Assembly: GCF_900292015.1 (NCBI RefSeq)
Contig: NZ_LR130759.1
Coordinates: 868,001 to 932,000, forward strand
Length of the DNA: 64,000 nt
DNA from: Mycobacterium basiliense
GTDB lineage: Bacteria; Actinomycetota; Actinomycetes; Mycobacteriales; Mycobacteriaceae
Reading direction: 5' to 3'
The notes under the pieces were generated by a model, which made no database searches, was not told the DNA's origin, and worked only from the letters and a program-made list of their open reading frames with translations. Each line of letters starts with the position of its first letter. Positions within the stretch are counted from its first letter, which is position 1. Of this stretch, positions 9,097 through 18,450 are shown piece by piece. Both the position numbers and the translations under genes were made by a program.

Positions 9097-10605
9097 TTAC
9101 CCGGCCAGCGGCGCCCGGTCGGCGACGCGACCGAACACCATCGCTTCCTCGATCCGGTCGAACCGGTAGTCGATGGCATCGGCGAAATAGTTCTGTCGGA
9201 CATTCCACGGCCGCTTGGTACCCGACTTCGGCAGGGCGTGCAGCGACCGCAGCACATAGTTAGCTTGAATGTCCCACGAGGGTTTTTCCGCCATCGGAGC
9301 CTCGCCGCGGCGTGGATAGGCGTGTGTGTAGCCGTGCGCGGCCATGTGCGCCAGCAGCTTGGCCGTAGCCCGGGCCGTTATGTCGGCGCGCAGCGTCCAG
9401 GACGCATTCGTATAGCCCACACACCAGAACAGATTGGGTACTTCTTCGAGCATGTGTGCCTTGTAGACGAAGCGGTCGCAGGGATCGATGTCGCCACCGT
9501 CCAGGCTTATCTTGACGCCACCGAGCGCCTGCAGCTGCAGCCCGGTGGCGGTGACGATGATGTCGGCCTCGAGGTGACCCTCGGATTTGAGCGCGATGCC
9601 GGTCGCGTCGAAATGGTCGATGTGGTCGGTGACCACTGCGGCGCGGCCCGCGGTGATCGCCTGGTACAAGTCGGCGTCGGGGATCAGGCACATCCGCTGG
9701 TCCCACGGGTTGTATCGCGGCTTGAAGTGGGTGTCGATGTCGTAGCCGTCGGGCAGATTCTTGATCGCGACCTGTCGCAGCATCCACTTCACCAATCCCG
9801 GGAACTTGCGGGACAAGAACCAGAACCCCGCCTCCGTCAACGCGGCGGCCATTCGGGTGATCGCGTGGGAAGCCCTGCGAGGAAATGCTCTACGAACGAC
9901 CCCGGCGAAAATGCTGTACTTGGATGCCGCGGCGAGGTAGGTCGGCGAGCGCTGCAGCATGGTCACCTTGTTGGCCTTTTCTGCCAATGCGGGGATCAGC
10001 GTGACCGCGGTGGCGCCGCTACCGATCACCACGACCTTTTTGCCGGTGTAGTCCAAGTCCTCCGGCCAGTGCTGGGGATGCACGACCGTGCCGCCGAACC
10101 GCTCGATACCGGGGAAGTCGGGGGTGTAGCCCTCGTCGTAGTTGTAGTAGCCGCTGCCGAAGAACACAAAGTGGCTGCGGTAGCGCTTCGCTACGCCTTC
10201 CTGGTCGCAGGTGACCGTCCAGGTGTCCGTGGACGAATCCCAATTCGCTGCCCGGACATGGCTATTGAACTGGATATGGCGGTCGATGCCGTACTTGCGC
10301 GCGGTACTGGTCAGGTACTCGCGGATGTGCTCGCCGTCAGCGACGCCCTCCTTGCGGGTCCACGGCTCGAACGGGAAGCTCAGCGTGAAGATGCTGCTAT
10401 CGGAGCGTACTCCCGGATAACGGAACAGATCCCAGGTACCACCGATGCGCGCCCTGCGTTCCAGGATGGTGTAGCTGAGCTCCGGGTTGCGTTGCAGCAG
10501 CCGGTAGGCGGCGCCGAGGCCGGAGATCCCGGCCCCGACGATCACTACATCGACTTCGCGGGTCGGCGCCGGGGCTTGGTCGGCTTCTTGGGGAGTCACC
10601 GTCAT
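9097..10605 (-). CDS. Baeyer-Villiger-type flavin monooxygenase (Rv0565c-like)
   Basis: A 502-aa class B flavoprotein monooxygenase that should insert oxygen into ketones or oxidise heteroatoms using FAD and NADPH. Two Rossmann motifs are present: VGAGISGLG (from residue 23) for FAD and IGSGATA (from 194) for NADPH. Between them sits a perfect BVMO fingerprint FxGxxxHxxxW (F170, G172, H176, W180 in RFGGTVVHPQHW). M. tuberculosis Rv0565c is 486 aa. A GCGAGG site precedes the ATG. Such enzymes, with EthA as the best-known mycobacterial member, can activate thioamide prodrugs; whether this one does is not shown by the sequence. Confidence 0.92.
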   Translation of the reverse strand: MTVTPQEADQAPAPTREVDVVIVGAGISGLGAAYRLLQRNPELSYTILERRARIGGTWDLFRYPGVRSDSSIFTLSFPFEPWTRKEGVADGEHIREYLTSTARKYGIDRHIQFNSHVRAANWDSSTDTWTVTCDQEGVAKRYRSHFVFFGSGYYNYDEGYTPDFPGIERFGGTVVHPQHWPEDLDYTGKKVVVIGSGATAVTLIPALAEKANKVTMLQRSPTYLAAASKYSIFAGVVRRAFPRRASHAITRMAAALTEAGFWFLSRKFPGLVKWMLRQVAIKNLPDGYDIDTHFKPRYNPWDQRMCLIPDADLYQAITAGRAAVVTDHIDHFDATGIALKSEGHLEADIIVTATGLQLQALGGVKISLDGGDIDPCDRFVYKAHMLEEVPNLFWCVGYTNASWTLRADITARATAKLLAHMAAHGYTHAYPRRGEAPMAEKPSWDIQANYVLRSLHALPKSGTKRPWNVRQNYFADAIDYRFDRIEEAMVFGRVADRAPLAG

Positions 10606-10732
10606 CGTGAACCTCGCTTGAACATGGGTGCCGTCACCAGAGTAGGCAATGATCGGCGAGCGTAGCGGCGGGGCGAAAATCGGCGCCGGGATTCGCCGCA
10701 GCGGTCCGCTCGGCGCGGACGGGGCGCCGCGC

Positions 10733-11224
10733 CTACCGGTAGTTCACGAACTGCAGCGCAACGTCTAGCTCGGCGTTCTTCAACATCGTGATCACTGCCT
10801 GCAGATCATCGCGCTTTTTGCTGGTGACCCGGATCTCGTCGCCCTGAATCTGGGTCTTGACGTTCTTGGGCCCCTCGTCGCGGATGAGCTTGGTGATCTT
10901 TTTGGCGTTTTCGCCGCTGATGCCCTGCTTGATGGCGCCGGTGACCTTGTAGGTCTTGCCGGAGGCCTGCGGCTCGCCGGCGTCGAAGGCCTTCATCGAG
11001 ATATCGCGTCGGATCAGTTTCTCCTTGAACACATCGACGGCGGCCTTGACACGTTCCTCGGTGGACGAGGTGAGCTCGACGGCCTCGTCGCCTTTCCAGG
11101 CGATCTTGGTGTCGGTGCCGCGGAAGTCGAATCGGGTGGCCAGTTCCTTGGCGGCCTGGTTGAGCGCGTTGTCGACCTCCTGATGTTCGACCTTGCTGAC
11201 GATGTCAAACGATGAATCCGCCAT
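10733..11224 (-). CDS. YajQ-family nucleotide-binding protein
   Basis: A 163-aa protein of the YajQ (UPF0234) family, the same length as M. tuberculosis Rv0566c. It begins [20 protein letters not shown] and holds the family core [11 protein letters not shown] and [16 protein letters not shown]. Family members fold as two ferredoxin-like domains and bind nucleotides; the Xanthomonas homologue binds cyclic di-GMP. The role in mycobacteria is unknown. It lies just before tRNA-Tyr on the opposite strand; the 76-base gap must contain both promoters. Confidence 0.92.
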   Translation of the reverse strand: MADSSFDIVSKVEHQEVDNALNQAAKELATRFDFRGTDTKIAWKGDEAVELTSSTEERVKAAVDVFKEKLIRRDISMKAFDAGEPQASGKTYKVTGAIKQGISGENAKKITKLIRDEGPKNVKTQIQGDEIRVTSKKRDDLQAVITMLKNAELDVALQFVNYR

Positions 11225-11300
11225 TCCGTCCGTCCCTTCCTGTCCGCTTTGGCGATGGCCGTTTGTGAACTGTCTACCCGGTCGTTGTACCCTGCTAGGC

Positions 11301-11386
11301 GGCAGGTTGCCCGAGCGGCCAATGGGAGCGGACTGTAAATCCGTCGGCTTACGCCTACACAGGTTCGAATCCTGTACCTGCCACCA
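11301..11386 (+). tRNA. tRNA-Tyr (GTA)
   Basis: An 86-base tRNA with the long variable arm expected for bacterial tRNA-Tyr. The acceptor strands are GGCAGGT (11301-11307) and ACCTGCC (11376-11382), followed by discriminator A and an encoded CCA (11384-11386). The anticodon GTA is at 11335-11337, and the T-loop segment GGTTCGAATCC is standard. Confidence 0.97.
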
Positions 11387-11494
11387 GCATCGATGCAGTT
11401 CGGATCCGGTTTTCGCCGGTCCGCACGGCGCTCGCGGCAGCTGCCCGGCTATTGTGCCGGGCTGGGCCCGGCGGACCGATCGCGGTGCGACCTA

Positions 11495-13171
11495 TCAGGC
11501 GGACCCAAAGAAGCCGGACTGCCCGGTGCCCGCGTTCAATCCACCCGAGTTCGAGCCGCCGCCGGAGTTTCCGAAGCCGGAGTCGTTACCGGTACCGGAG
11601 TTGCCCACACCGGAACTGTGGTTGCCCGAGTTGAAGAATCCGGTGTTGTAGAAGCCCGAGTTCATCAGGCCGATGTCATGTTCGCCCGAGTTCCACAGGC
11701 CCACCTGCAAGCCGTCGTCGCCATGATTGAAAAAGCCCACGTCGGTGCCGCCGCTGCTGGAGTTGAAGAATCCCACGTTGGTGCCGCCCACGCCGGAGTT
11801 CCATCCGCCCGAGTTGTAGCCGCCGCCGAGGGACGAGTTGTTGGCCGAGTTGAACAATCCCGAGTTGTAGTTGCTCGAGTTGAAGAAGCCTGAGTTGCCG
11901 GTGCCTGAATTCGCGAAGCCCGAGTTGCCGCTGTTGTTGGCGGTGCCGCCGATGCCGGTGTGCACATTGCCGGCATTCCACAGTCCGGTGTTGGTGCTGC
12001 CCGAGTTGAACAAGCCCGTGTTGGTGAAGCCCGAGTTGAAAAAGCCGGTGTTGCCGGCCTGACCAGTAACTCCTGGCCCGTAGACCGGATTGGAGCCGTT
12101 GCCGCCGGCATTGAAGCCACCCGTGTTGCCGACGCCCGCGTTGGACAGGCCCACGTTGCCGAAGCCCGCATTGAACGCGCCCATATTGTGGTTTCCGGCG
12201 TTGAAGAAGCCGATGTCATGACCGAACAGCGCGGAGGCGCCGCCACCGGAGTTGAAGCCGCCCAGATTGCCGTTGCCCGAGTTCGCCAAACCCATGTTGG
12301 TGCTGCCGGCGTTCATGAGACCGGTGTTCATGGCGCCTGCGTTCCACCAGCCGGTATTGGTGGCGCCGGCGTTGCCGATTCCGGTGTTGACGCTGCCCGA
12401 ATTCAGCGCGCCCCAGTTCGAGCTGCCGGAGTTCGCCAGACCCCAGTTGTTGTCACCCGAGTTGAACAGGCCTGAATTGCCGCTGCCCGAGTTGAATAGA
12501 CCGCTGTTCGCCGAGCCCGAGTTCCATCCCCCGAAGCCAACCTGGTTGTCGCCGGTAAGCCCGATGCCGATGTTGCCGTTGCCGGAGTTGGCTAGACCGA
12601 TGTTGTGGTCACCGGTATTGCCGAAGCCAATGTTGAAACCGCCGTTGTTGCCTAGACCGACGTTCCACCCCATCCCGTTGGCGTTGAGCCCACCAATACC
12701 GATCTGGTTGTCTCCGACGAGCCCGATGCCGATGTTGCCGCTGCCGACATTGCCGACGCCGATGTTGTTGTTGCCGACATTGCCGACGCCGACGTTGTAG
12801 CTGCCGACGTTGTCGGCCCCCACGTTGAACATGGCCGGAGTTGCCGCCATGGCCCCGACCAGGTTTCCGTTGCCAAAGCCGATATTGCCGCTGCCGACAT
12901 TGCCGAAACCGATGTTGCGGTCACCGATGTTTCCGGTGCCTACGTTGTAATACGCGGCGCCGGGATAGCTCTTGCCGTCGGCGGTCAGGGCGGCGTTTCC
13001 GTTGCCGGCGCCGAAGTTGACGGAGCCGAAATTACCGAAGCCGATGTTGCCGTTGCCGCCGCCGGTGGTGCTCGGGCCGCCGTTGCCGGAGCCGAGGTTG
13101 TAGCTGCCGGTGTTGCCGTTGCCGAGGTTGACGCTGCCGATATTACCTAGCCCCAGGTTTATATTCGGCAG
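11495..13171 (-). repeat. MPTR repeat tract within the PPE gene
   Basis: About 1.7 kb of imperfect 15-base-phased units encoding (N/F/L)(N/G)xGxxNxG pentapeptides. The plus strand shows endlessly repeated GCCGxxGTTG and CCCGAGTTG words. Such tracts are prone to recombination and strand-slippage length change. Confidence 0.9.
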
Positions 13172-13702
13172 GCCCGGCGCACTCGGCAGCACCGGCTGCC
13201 ACGGTGTCAGCTGCGCAGCGACCGCCGACGCCGCGCTGTGATAGCCAGACATGCTGGCCACATCCTGGGCCCACATCTGCTCATACTGAGCCTCGACGGC
13301 GGCGATGGCCGGCGCGTTGAAACCCAGCAGGTTCGACCGCACCAAGGACACCAACGCGGACCGGTTGGCCAGCACCAGTCCCGGATGCACTGTGGCCGCC
13401 TGCGCCGCCTCAAACACCGTCGCCGCTGCGTTGGCCTGGCTGGCCGTCGCCGCTGCTTGGGCCGCTGAAGCGCTCAGCCACTCGGCGTATGGGGCAGCGG
13501 CTTGGGCCATCGCGGCCGCCGCCGGGCCCAGCCACGTCCCACCGACCAGACCGGACGTGACCGATTTAAACGCGGCGGCCGCCGTGCTCAGTTCGCCGGC
13601 TAGCACATTCCAGCCGGCCGCGGCGGCCAGCATCGGGCCCGCCCCGCCGCCAGAAAATATCCGCGCCGAGTTGATTTCCGGCGGCAGCACCACAAAATTC
13701 AT
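11495..13702 (-). CDS. PPE-MPTR family protein
   Basis: A 735-aa PPE protein, probably exported by an ESX type VII system. The N-terminal domain of about 175 residues has the PPE motif ([11 protein letters not shown]), the WxG-type turn (GTWLGP) and a YxxxD/E-like signal (YEQMWAQD). From about residue 178 to the end the protein is built of asparagine/glycine repeats of the NxGxGNxG type, the MPTR signature, ending in GQSGFFGSA. No PE partner gene is adjacent. No PPE gene occurs at this point in M. tuberculosis, so it belongs to the accessory block that follows tRNA-Tyr. The repeat tract makes long spurious open frames on the other strand. Confidence 0.95.
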   Translation of the reverse strand: MNFVVLPPEINSARIFSGGGAGPMLAAAAGWNVLAGELSTAAAAFKSVTSGLVGGTWLGPAAAAMAQAAAPYAEWLSASAAQAAATASQANAAATVFEAAQAATVHPGLVLANRSALVSLVRSNLLGFNAPAIAAVEAQYEQMWAQDVASMSGYHSAASAVAAQLTPWQPVLPSAPGLPNINLGLGNIGSVNLGNGNTGSYNLGSGNGGPSTTGGGNGNIGFGNFGSVNFGAGNGNAALTADGKSYPGAAYYNVGTGNIGDRNIGFGNVGSGNIGFGNGNLVGAMAATPAMFNVGADNVGSYNVGVGNVGNNNIGVGNVGSGNIGIGLVGDNQIGIGGLNANGMGWNVGLGNNGGFNIGFGNTGDHNIGLANSGNGNIGIGLTGDNQVGFGGWNSGSANSGLFNSGSGNSGLFNSGDNNWGLANSGSSNWGALNSGSVNTGIGNAGATNTGWWNAGAMNTGLMNAGSTNMGLANSGNGNLGGFNSGGGASALFGHDIGFFNAGNHNMGAFNAGFGNVGLSNAGVGNTGGFNAGGNGSNPVYGPGVTGQAGNTGFFNSGFTNTGLFNSGSTNTGLWNAGNVHTGIGGTANNSGNSGFANSGTGNSGFFNSSNYNSGLFNSANNSSLGGGYNSGGWNSGVGGTNVGFFNSSSGGTDVGFFNHGDDGLQVGLWNSGEHDIGLMNSGFYNTGFFNSGNHSSGVGNSGTGNDSGFGNSGGGSNSGGLNAGTGQSGFFGSA

Positions 13703-13820
13703 GAACGTCCATCCCCACGTCAGATGCCGTAGTGTCGATGCAGATACCTAGCGACCCAACACTTTAGGGGGCGCCTCGAGCGGTGGCGGTCCACTTAGCC
13801 GACTGTTAACTCAGATCGGG

Positions 13821-14624
13821 TCAGTGAATGCGAGCGCTCCCGCCCAGGCCGATCTCCAGGACACTGCCGGTGATCACCCCGGGATCGGTGGCCAGATAGA
13901 GCACTCCGCGACTGACATCCTCGGGTTGCAGCCATGGCTGCGGGATCGGATTGGCCTTGGTCATGCGGTGCACCAAATCGTCGGGGACGTCGTCGCTTCC
14001 CGTGGGCTGCACCATCGGTGTCTGGGTAGTGGTGGGACAGATGACGTTGATGGTGATGCCCTCCTTGGCGACCTCGAGGGCAGCGGACTTGGCCAGTCCG
14101 ATGACACCCCATTTGGTGGCGTTGTAGGCCGCCAGCTCGGGGATGCCCATCCTGCCCCCCATCGAGGACGTCACCACGATCCGGCCGAAGCGTTGACCGC
14201 GCATCACCGGTATGGCCGCTCGCAGCGTGTGAAAGGTGCCGGTCAGGTTGGTGTCCACCAGCTGCTGCCAGCTCAGATCGCTGACCTCTTCCAGGCGCCC
14301 GGTGCTGACGATGCCGGCATTGGCGACCACGATGTCGAGGCTGCCCAGGTCTTCGACGGTCTGTTCCACCGCGGTGCCAACCTGGGTTGCGTCGCGAATG
14401 TCAAGGATTATCGGCAGGCAGCGTCGGCCGAGGTCGGTAACCAGCGCGGCGGTGTCTTGCAGGTCTTGCTCGGTGGCCAGCGGGTAGGTCAGTTCCTTCA
14501 TCGGGCCCGGCGCGTCGGCTATGACGATGTCTGCGCCTGCGCTCGCCAATGCCAAAGCATGTGCCCGCCCCTGTCCTCGGGCTCCTCCGGTAATTAAGGC
14601 AACACGTCCTTCCAAGGCACCCAT
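13821..14624 (-). CDS. Short-chain dehydrogenase, mycofactocin-coupled type
   Basis: A 267-aa NAD-binding oxidoreductase of the SDR family. The nucleotide motif TGGARGQGRAHA (from residue 12) and the late motif PWLQPEDVSRGVLYLATD resemble the subfamily that works with the redox cofactor mycofactocin and holds its NAD non-exchangeably. The catalytic residues are S153/S154, Y167 and K171 (YNATK), and the NAG motif is at 102-104. I use the ATG at 14624; the frame is open to 14669. The substrate, probably an alcohol, is unknown. It lies 118 bases upstream of the PPE gene on the same strand. Confidence 0.85.
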   Translation of the reverse strand: MGALEGRVALITGGARGQGRAHALALASAGADIVIADAPGPMKELTYPLATEQDLQDTAALVTDLGRRCLPIILDIRDATQVGTAVEQTVEDLGSLDIVVANAGIVSTGRLEEVSDLSWQQLVDTNLTGTFHTLRAAIPVMRGQRFGRIVVTSSMGGRMGIPELAAYNATKWGVIGLAKSAALEVAKEGITINVICPTTTQTPMVQPTGSDDVPDDLVHRMTKANPIPQPWLQPEDVSRGVLYLATDPGVITGSVLEIGLGGSARIH

Positions 14625-14713
14625 GCCTGGCCACGTTAGCAGCCGGACCCGTCGCCAAGAGCGCCGCATTCCGGATGGTCCGCGGTCGTTAAAACCGCTG
14701 CAGCGGAAGGAAT

Positions 14714-15931
14714 TTAGGGCTTACTCGCCTCTTCTCCGGCCTCGGCCTGCCCGCGCGAGCCCGGTAGATCGTCTGGGGGCTCGACCTGCAGCGCCTTGGC
14801 GATTGGTACGTCGGTGGATGAGTGCAGCACGATCGACAGCGCGATGGTAACTGCGACGACATCGAAAACCAGCTCTCGGTTGGCTATCCCTGACTGCAGC
14901 GCCAACAGCCCGTAGACCACCGAGGCGAAGCCTTTAGGTCCGAACCACGCCGCAGTCAGGCGTTCTTGTCTGGTTAGCTGGGTGCGCAACAGTGACAACA
15001 ACATTGTCGCCGGCCGGATCGCCAAGATGACCACGACCGCCAAAAGCCAATCTTGCCAACTCAACCCGGACAATCGCTGCGGGGTGATCAACGCACCGAA
15101 GACGATCAACGCGGCGTACTTGGTCACCTCGGATAGCAGGTCGCCAAAGGGTTGAAACGATTCGGCGGCAACGTGGTCCATCGTGGCCAGCGCCGAGCCG
15201 GCGGCAAACGCCGCCAGATAAGGGTTGGCATGCGTCAGGTGGCAGGCCGAATACACCACCAACGCGATCGCCAGTGGCCCCAGGGGCTGCAGATGCGGCT
15301 CGGCGGTGAGTATCTTCGTCCGCCACGCCAACGCCACACCGGCCGCCACCCCGACGCCGAATACCAGGCCGAGCACCAGTTCCACGCCGACCCACAACAC
15401 GTCCGCGCCGGCGCCCTGCTCGGTGGCCAGGAAAATCATGACGAAGGGCAGCGCCAACCCATCGTTTAACCCGGACTCCACATTGAGCAGACGGCGCAGC
15501 CGGGCGGGCACGTCAGTACGTCCGACGATGGCCGCTGCGAAGACCGGATCGGTGGGCGACAGGATGGCCCCGATCAGGAACGCTGTCGGCCAGTTCAGGC
15601 CGGCCAAAAAGTGGGCGGGGACCGCGATTCCGACCATGGTCAGTGGCATGCCAACGCCGAGTGCCCGTCCGGACAACGGCCAATTTTCCCGCAGCTCGTG
15701 CAGATTCGCGCGCTGGCCGTCGGTGAACAAGACGGTGAACAGCGCCACATCGGAAAGCGCGGCGACGATCGGGTCGTCTGGACCAATGTTGTCTAGCCCG
15801 AGCATTCCCGGTCCGAGGACCGCGCCGGCGACCAGGAACAACAGCGCACTCGACAACACCGTGCGCGCCGCGACCCCGGACAGCGACACGCTGATGAGGA
15901 GCACCACGCCGAACGCCAGGACAAGGCTCAC
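14714..15931 (-). CDS. Monovalent cation:proton antiporter (CPA1/NhaP type)
   Basis: A 405-aa membrane protein with about twelve hydrophobic segments. It carries the CPA antiporter motifs SPTDPVFAAAIVG (near residue 135) and NVESGLNDGLALPFV (near 155-170). The ND pair in the second motif is the likely ion-binding site for Na+ or K+ exchange against H+. The protein starts directly with a membrane helix (MSLVLAFGVVLLISVSLSG) and ends in a short acidic cytoplasmic tail (GSRGQAEAGEEASKP) without a recognisable nucleotide-binding domain. Gene neighbours do not indicate a specific role; pH or salt homeostasis is the family expectation. Confidence 0.88.
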   Translation of the reverse strand: MSLVLAFGVVLLISVSLSGVAARTVLSSALLFLVAGAVLGPGMLGLDNIGPDDPIVAALSDVALFTVLFTDGQRANLHELRENWPLSGRALGVGMPLTMVGIAVPAHFLAGLNWPTAFLIGAILSPTDPVFAAAIVGRTDVPARLRRLLNVESGLNDGLALPFVMIFLATEQGAGADVLWVGVELVLGLVFGVGVAAGVALAWRTKILTAEPHLQPLGPLAIALVVYSACHLTHANPYLAAFAAGSALATMDHVAAESFQPFGDLLSEVTKYAALIVFGALITPQRLSGLSWQDWLLAVVVILAIRPATMLLSLLRTQLTRQERLTAAWFGPKGFASVVYGLLALQSGIANRELVFDVVAVTIALSIVLHSSTDVPIAKALQVEPPDDLPGSRGQAEAGEEASKP

Positions 15932-16223
15932 TGAGACTCCACTTCGGTTGTCGGTAGCCGGCCGCGGCTGGTGCGTCCATACGCGGCCCTACCTAGCTTC
16001 CTCGATTTCCTACCGGATCGGCCAGACGTTCGTCGGTCTATCATCGGATCGTGCCGGGCATCGGTAACGCCCGGCAGAGCCGGTGCACCAGGTCGCCGAC
16101 GAGCGGCAAGCCGCACGGCGTCGCTGGCGTCCTTATGATCGTTGCAGGGCCTGATTTCCCGCGTTGGTAGGAAGCCGAGGCCGCAGCGAAGCCTAGATCG
16201 AAGGGTGCTCTGAGAGTTCGCTG

Positions 16224-16670
16224 ATGTACGTTGCCGTGGTCGTTGCGACCATCGCTGCGCACTTCGCCTACATGGCCTATCTGGTGGTCGGCGGTGTCGT
16301 CGCGTTGCGGTGGCGTCGGACGATTGCCTGCCATGTATCCGTGGTGGCCTGGGCGATCCTGAGCTCGATGCGGCACCTCGATTGTCCGCTGACGTGGCTG
16401 GAGCGATGGGGGCGGGCACATGCGGGCATGGCGCCCCTGCCGGACGCGGGCTTCATCGCGCACTACATCACCGGGGTGATGTATCCGACCGGCTGGTCGG
16501 GCTCGGTTCTGGTTGCCGTCTTCGTGGTCATCGCAGTCTCGTGGTTCGTTTTCGGGTGGCAGGCGCGCCATGGGGTCCCGGGCAGTGTCACATCGATGCT
16601 GGGCAGTGACGTTCGAACCGGATGCCCCGGGTCACCAGGAAAGCCGTATGGAGCAAGGAAATTCGGGTAG
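16224..16670 (+). CDS. DUF2784 integral membrane protein
   Basis: A 148-aa protein with hydrophobic segments at about residues 3-27, 35-50, 80-90 and 95-112. Its core CPLTWLERWGRAHAGMAPLP and HYITGVMYP pattern is that of the DUF2784 family of small bacterial membrane proteins, whose function is unknown. The C-terminal 30 residues are polar and poorly conserved-looking. It is transcribed away from the antiporter gene, with 292 bases between their starts. Confidence 0.8.
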   Translation: MYVAVVVATIAAHFAYMAYLVVGGVVALRWRRTIACHVSVVAWAILSSMRHLDCPLTWLERWGRAHAGMAPLPDAGFIAHYITGVMYPTGWSGSVLVAVFVVIAVSWFVFGWQARHGVPGSVTSMLGSDVRTGCPGSPGKPYGARKFG

Positions 16671-16690
16671 CAGGAGAGATTTGCTACTAG

Positions 16691-16712
16691 GGGCGCCGGT
16701 GTCCGTGCGCCC
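16691..16712. terminator. Short hairpin after the DUF2784 gene
   Basis: GGGCGC (16691-16696) pairs with GCGCCC (16707-16712) around a ten-base loop, 20 bases after the DUF2784 stop. There is no T-tract. The stem is short, so this is a weak terminator candidate. Confidence 0.35.
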
Positions 16713-16778
16713 TAATGATTTCGGGCTAGGATAGGTCAACGCCGTCGTGCCCAAGCCGCCGATCGGGATTGTCTGGGC

Positions 16779-17024
16779 TTGCTGGTCGCAACGGCCGGTG
16801 TGACTGCAGGACGGGAGATCACAGGATTGGCGACCTTCTGGCGATACGTCGTCATCCAGCTGATGACGTTCGTGGTCGGCATCGTCGGACCGATCTTCTT
16901 GATCATATTCTTTGTGTCACAGTCGGATCCGAACGCTAAGTGGGCGTACTGGATTGGGCTTTTCATTACCTACGCCGACGTGATGGTCGCGCTGGCGCTC
17001 ACGGCCGCGAGTGAACGCAATTAA
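16779..17024 (+). CDS. Small two-helix membrane protein, unknown function
   Basis: The frame gives 81 aa from a TTG at 16779. A better start may be the TTG at 16827, preceded by GGGAG with a nine-base spacing, giving about 65 aa beginning (M)ATFWRYVVIQLM. Two strong hydrophobic helices follow: VIQLMTFVVGIVGPIFLIIF and a second ending in DVMVALALTAASERN. I do not recognise the family. The convergent P450 gene ends 12 bases downstream. Confidence 0.5.
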   Translation: MLVATAGVTAGREITGLATFWRYVVIQLMTFVVGIVGPIFLIIFFVSQSDPNAKWAYWIGLFITYADVMVALALTAASERN

Positions 17025-17035
17025 CCAGCCAGCGC

Positions 17036-18256
17036 TTAGGAGACGAGGACGCGCAATCGCTCCCAGCCGCGCACGGTCGAGGTCGGCGCCAGTTGCAGGC
17101 TGGCGTAATCGATGCCCCATTCCGGCCAACGGTTGAGCAGTTCGTCGAGTGCCACCCGGCCTTCCAGGCGGGCCAGATTCGCGCCCAAGCAGTAGTGCAC
17201 GCCCTTGCCGAAGGTGAGGTGGGAGATGTTGTCGCGATGAATGTTGAAGGTATCGGGGTCTTGGTAGCGGCGCGGGTCGCGGTTGGCGGCACCGAAAAGT
17301 AGCAGGATGGCGCTGGCGGCGGGCACCATGGTGTCGTAGCAGTGATGGTCGCGCAGGGTGTAACGCGCGATGTGGGGGCCGGTCGGTTCGAATCGAAGGG
17401 TTTCGTCGACGGTGCGGGTGAGTAACGATCGGTCGTCGTGGACCTGCCTGCGCTGGTCGGGGTGGTCGGCGAGTACCTTCGCCAGCCACCCGATGAGCCG
17501 GCCGGTGGTCTCGTTGCCCGCGCCGGCCACGACCTGGGTGTAGTGCAATACTTCGTTGCGGGTGAGCTTTCTCCGCGCGCCGTCTTCATCCTCGAACTCG
17601 ATATTGAGCAACGCCGTCATGAGGTCGTCGGACGGGTTGTCGGCGCGCCAGTCGAGGTAGTCGGCGTAAATGGTGCCGTCGGCAATCTTGTCCGGCCGGG
17701 CCACCTTCATCGGTGTGCCGGGTTTGGTGCGCAGGTTGGCGTCGTTGGCGTCACGAACGCCGATCTGGTCGTGCTCCGGGATGCCAAGCAACATGCCAAT
17801 GACGCGCATCGGCATCATCGACCCCAACTCCGCGATGATGTCGAAGCTGTCGCGCCCGACCAGCGGATCCAGGCAGCCGACGCAGTAGCGCCGGATCTGG
17901 TCTTCGAGCTCGGCCATTCGGCGCGGCGTGAAGACCCGGGACATCACGCCGCGCAGCATGGTGTGCACCGGCGGGTCCTCGAACATCATCACGCCCGAGG
18001 GCATGTCGAACTTCGACTTCACCAATTCGAGGATGTCGCTTCGGCTGTTGGAGAAAGTCTGCCAATCGGCGAGCGCCTTTTCGACGTCGGTGTGGCGGGA
18101 GATGGCCCAAAAGTCGTAACGCTCGTTGTAATAGATCGGCGCTTCCTCGCGCAGCCTGGCGTAGGTCGGGTAGGGGTTGGCCGCGATGTCGACGTCGTAG
18201 GGGTCGTAGTAGACGTCGGCGTCGGGTGCTTCGGCGGCTTCACTATGAGTTGTCAT
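17036..18256 (-). CDS. Cytochrome P450
   Basis: A 406-aa soluble bacterial P450. The I-helix oxygen-activation motif is AGAGNETT, the K-helix ExxR is ETLR, and the haem-binding loop is FGKGVHYCLGA with the thiolate C356. It matches the usual length of bacterial class I P450s that take electrons from ferredoxin. I cannot place it in a numbered CYP family. The start ATG at 18256 has a GAAAGG site upstream. The gene is divergent from a TetR regulator, and the TetR-type palindrome at 18392-18429 sits between them, so it is probably a regulated target. A P450-like remnant and an SDR remnant nearby suggest the locus was once larger. Confidence 0.92.
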   Translation of the reverse strand: MTTHSEAAEAPDADVYYDPYDVDIAANPYPTYARLREEAPIYYNERYDFWAISRHTDVEKALADWQTFSNSRSDILELVKSKFDMPSGVMMFEDPPVHTMLRGVMSRVFTPRRMAELEDQIRRYCVGCLDPLVGRDSFDIIAELGSMMPMRVIGMLLGIPEHDQIGVRDANDANLRTKPGTPMKVARPDKIADGTIYADYLDWRADNPSDDLMTALLNIEFEDEDGARRKLTRNEVLHYTQVVAGAGNETTGRLIGWLAKVLADHPDQRRQVHDDRSLLTRTVDETLRFEPTGPHIARYTLRDHHCYDTMVPAASAILLLFGAANRDPRRYQDPDTFNIHRDNISHLTFGKGVHYCLGANLARLEGRVALDELLNRWPEWGIDYASLQLAPTSTVRGWERLRVLVS

Positions 18257-18285
18257 GGTGTGGTGAACCTTTCGGGTAGCGCGCG

Positions 18286-18363
18286 CTACTTCAGGCAGCT
18301 GCCGGTATCGGCCCGCAGCGACACACCGGTGATGACGGCGATCGCGTCCGGGACCGCACGCAC
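18286..18363 (-). pseudogene. Remnant of an SDR C-terminus
   Basis: On the minus strand, 25 codons ending in a TAG (18286-18288) read like the end of a short-chain dehydrogenase: AVITGVSLRADTGSCLK. The typical family ending is ITGVxLxVDxGxxLK. Upstream of codon VRAV the similarity stops and no SDR body exists between here and the operator. The fragment lies 29 bases before the P450 start, as if an SDR-P450 operon had lost its first gene. The call rests on a short motif only. Confidence 0.5.
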
Positions 18364-18391
18364 ATCGGGCCTCGTTGAAGTTGAGCCAAGG

Positions 18392-18429
18392 AGTAACCGT
18401 GTTACAGTCGGTACTGTAACCTTGTTACT
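18392..18429. promoter_or_regulatory. 38-bp nested palindrome, probable TetR operator
   Basis: AGTAAC (18392-18397) and GTTACAGT (18401-18408) are mirrored exactly by ACTGTAAC (18413-18420) and GTTACT (18424-18429) about a single centre at 18410.5. Inner arms are 8 bp with a 4-base spacer, and outer arms are 6 bp. It ends 21 bases before the TetR ATG and faces the divergent P450 gene. This is the geometry expected for two overlapping TetR dimers and indicates autoregulation. Confidence 0.85.
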
Positions 18430-18450
18430 CGATGACAGCAAGGGTGGGAC

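Noticed and set aside
9238..10665. A 475-codon open frame antisense to the monooxygenase gene
   Set aside because: It is a high-GC codon-position shadow of a gene with clear FAD/NADPH motifs and itself has no family character.
11301..11386. tRNA-Tyr as an attachment site for an integrated element
   Set aside because: I found no repeat of the tRNA 3' end downstream and no integrase or excision gene in the window.
11393..12800. Several repeat-rich plus-strand frames across the PPE gene
   Set aside because: They are mirror translations of the MPTR repeats; the minus strand has the full PPE domain.
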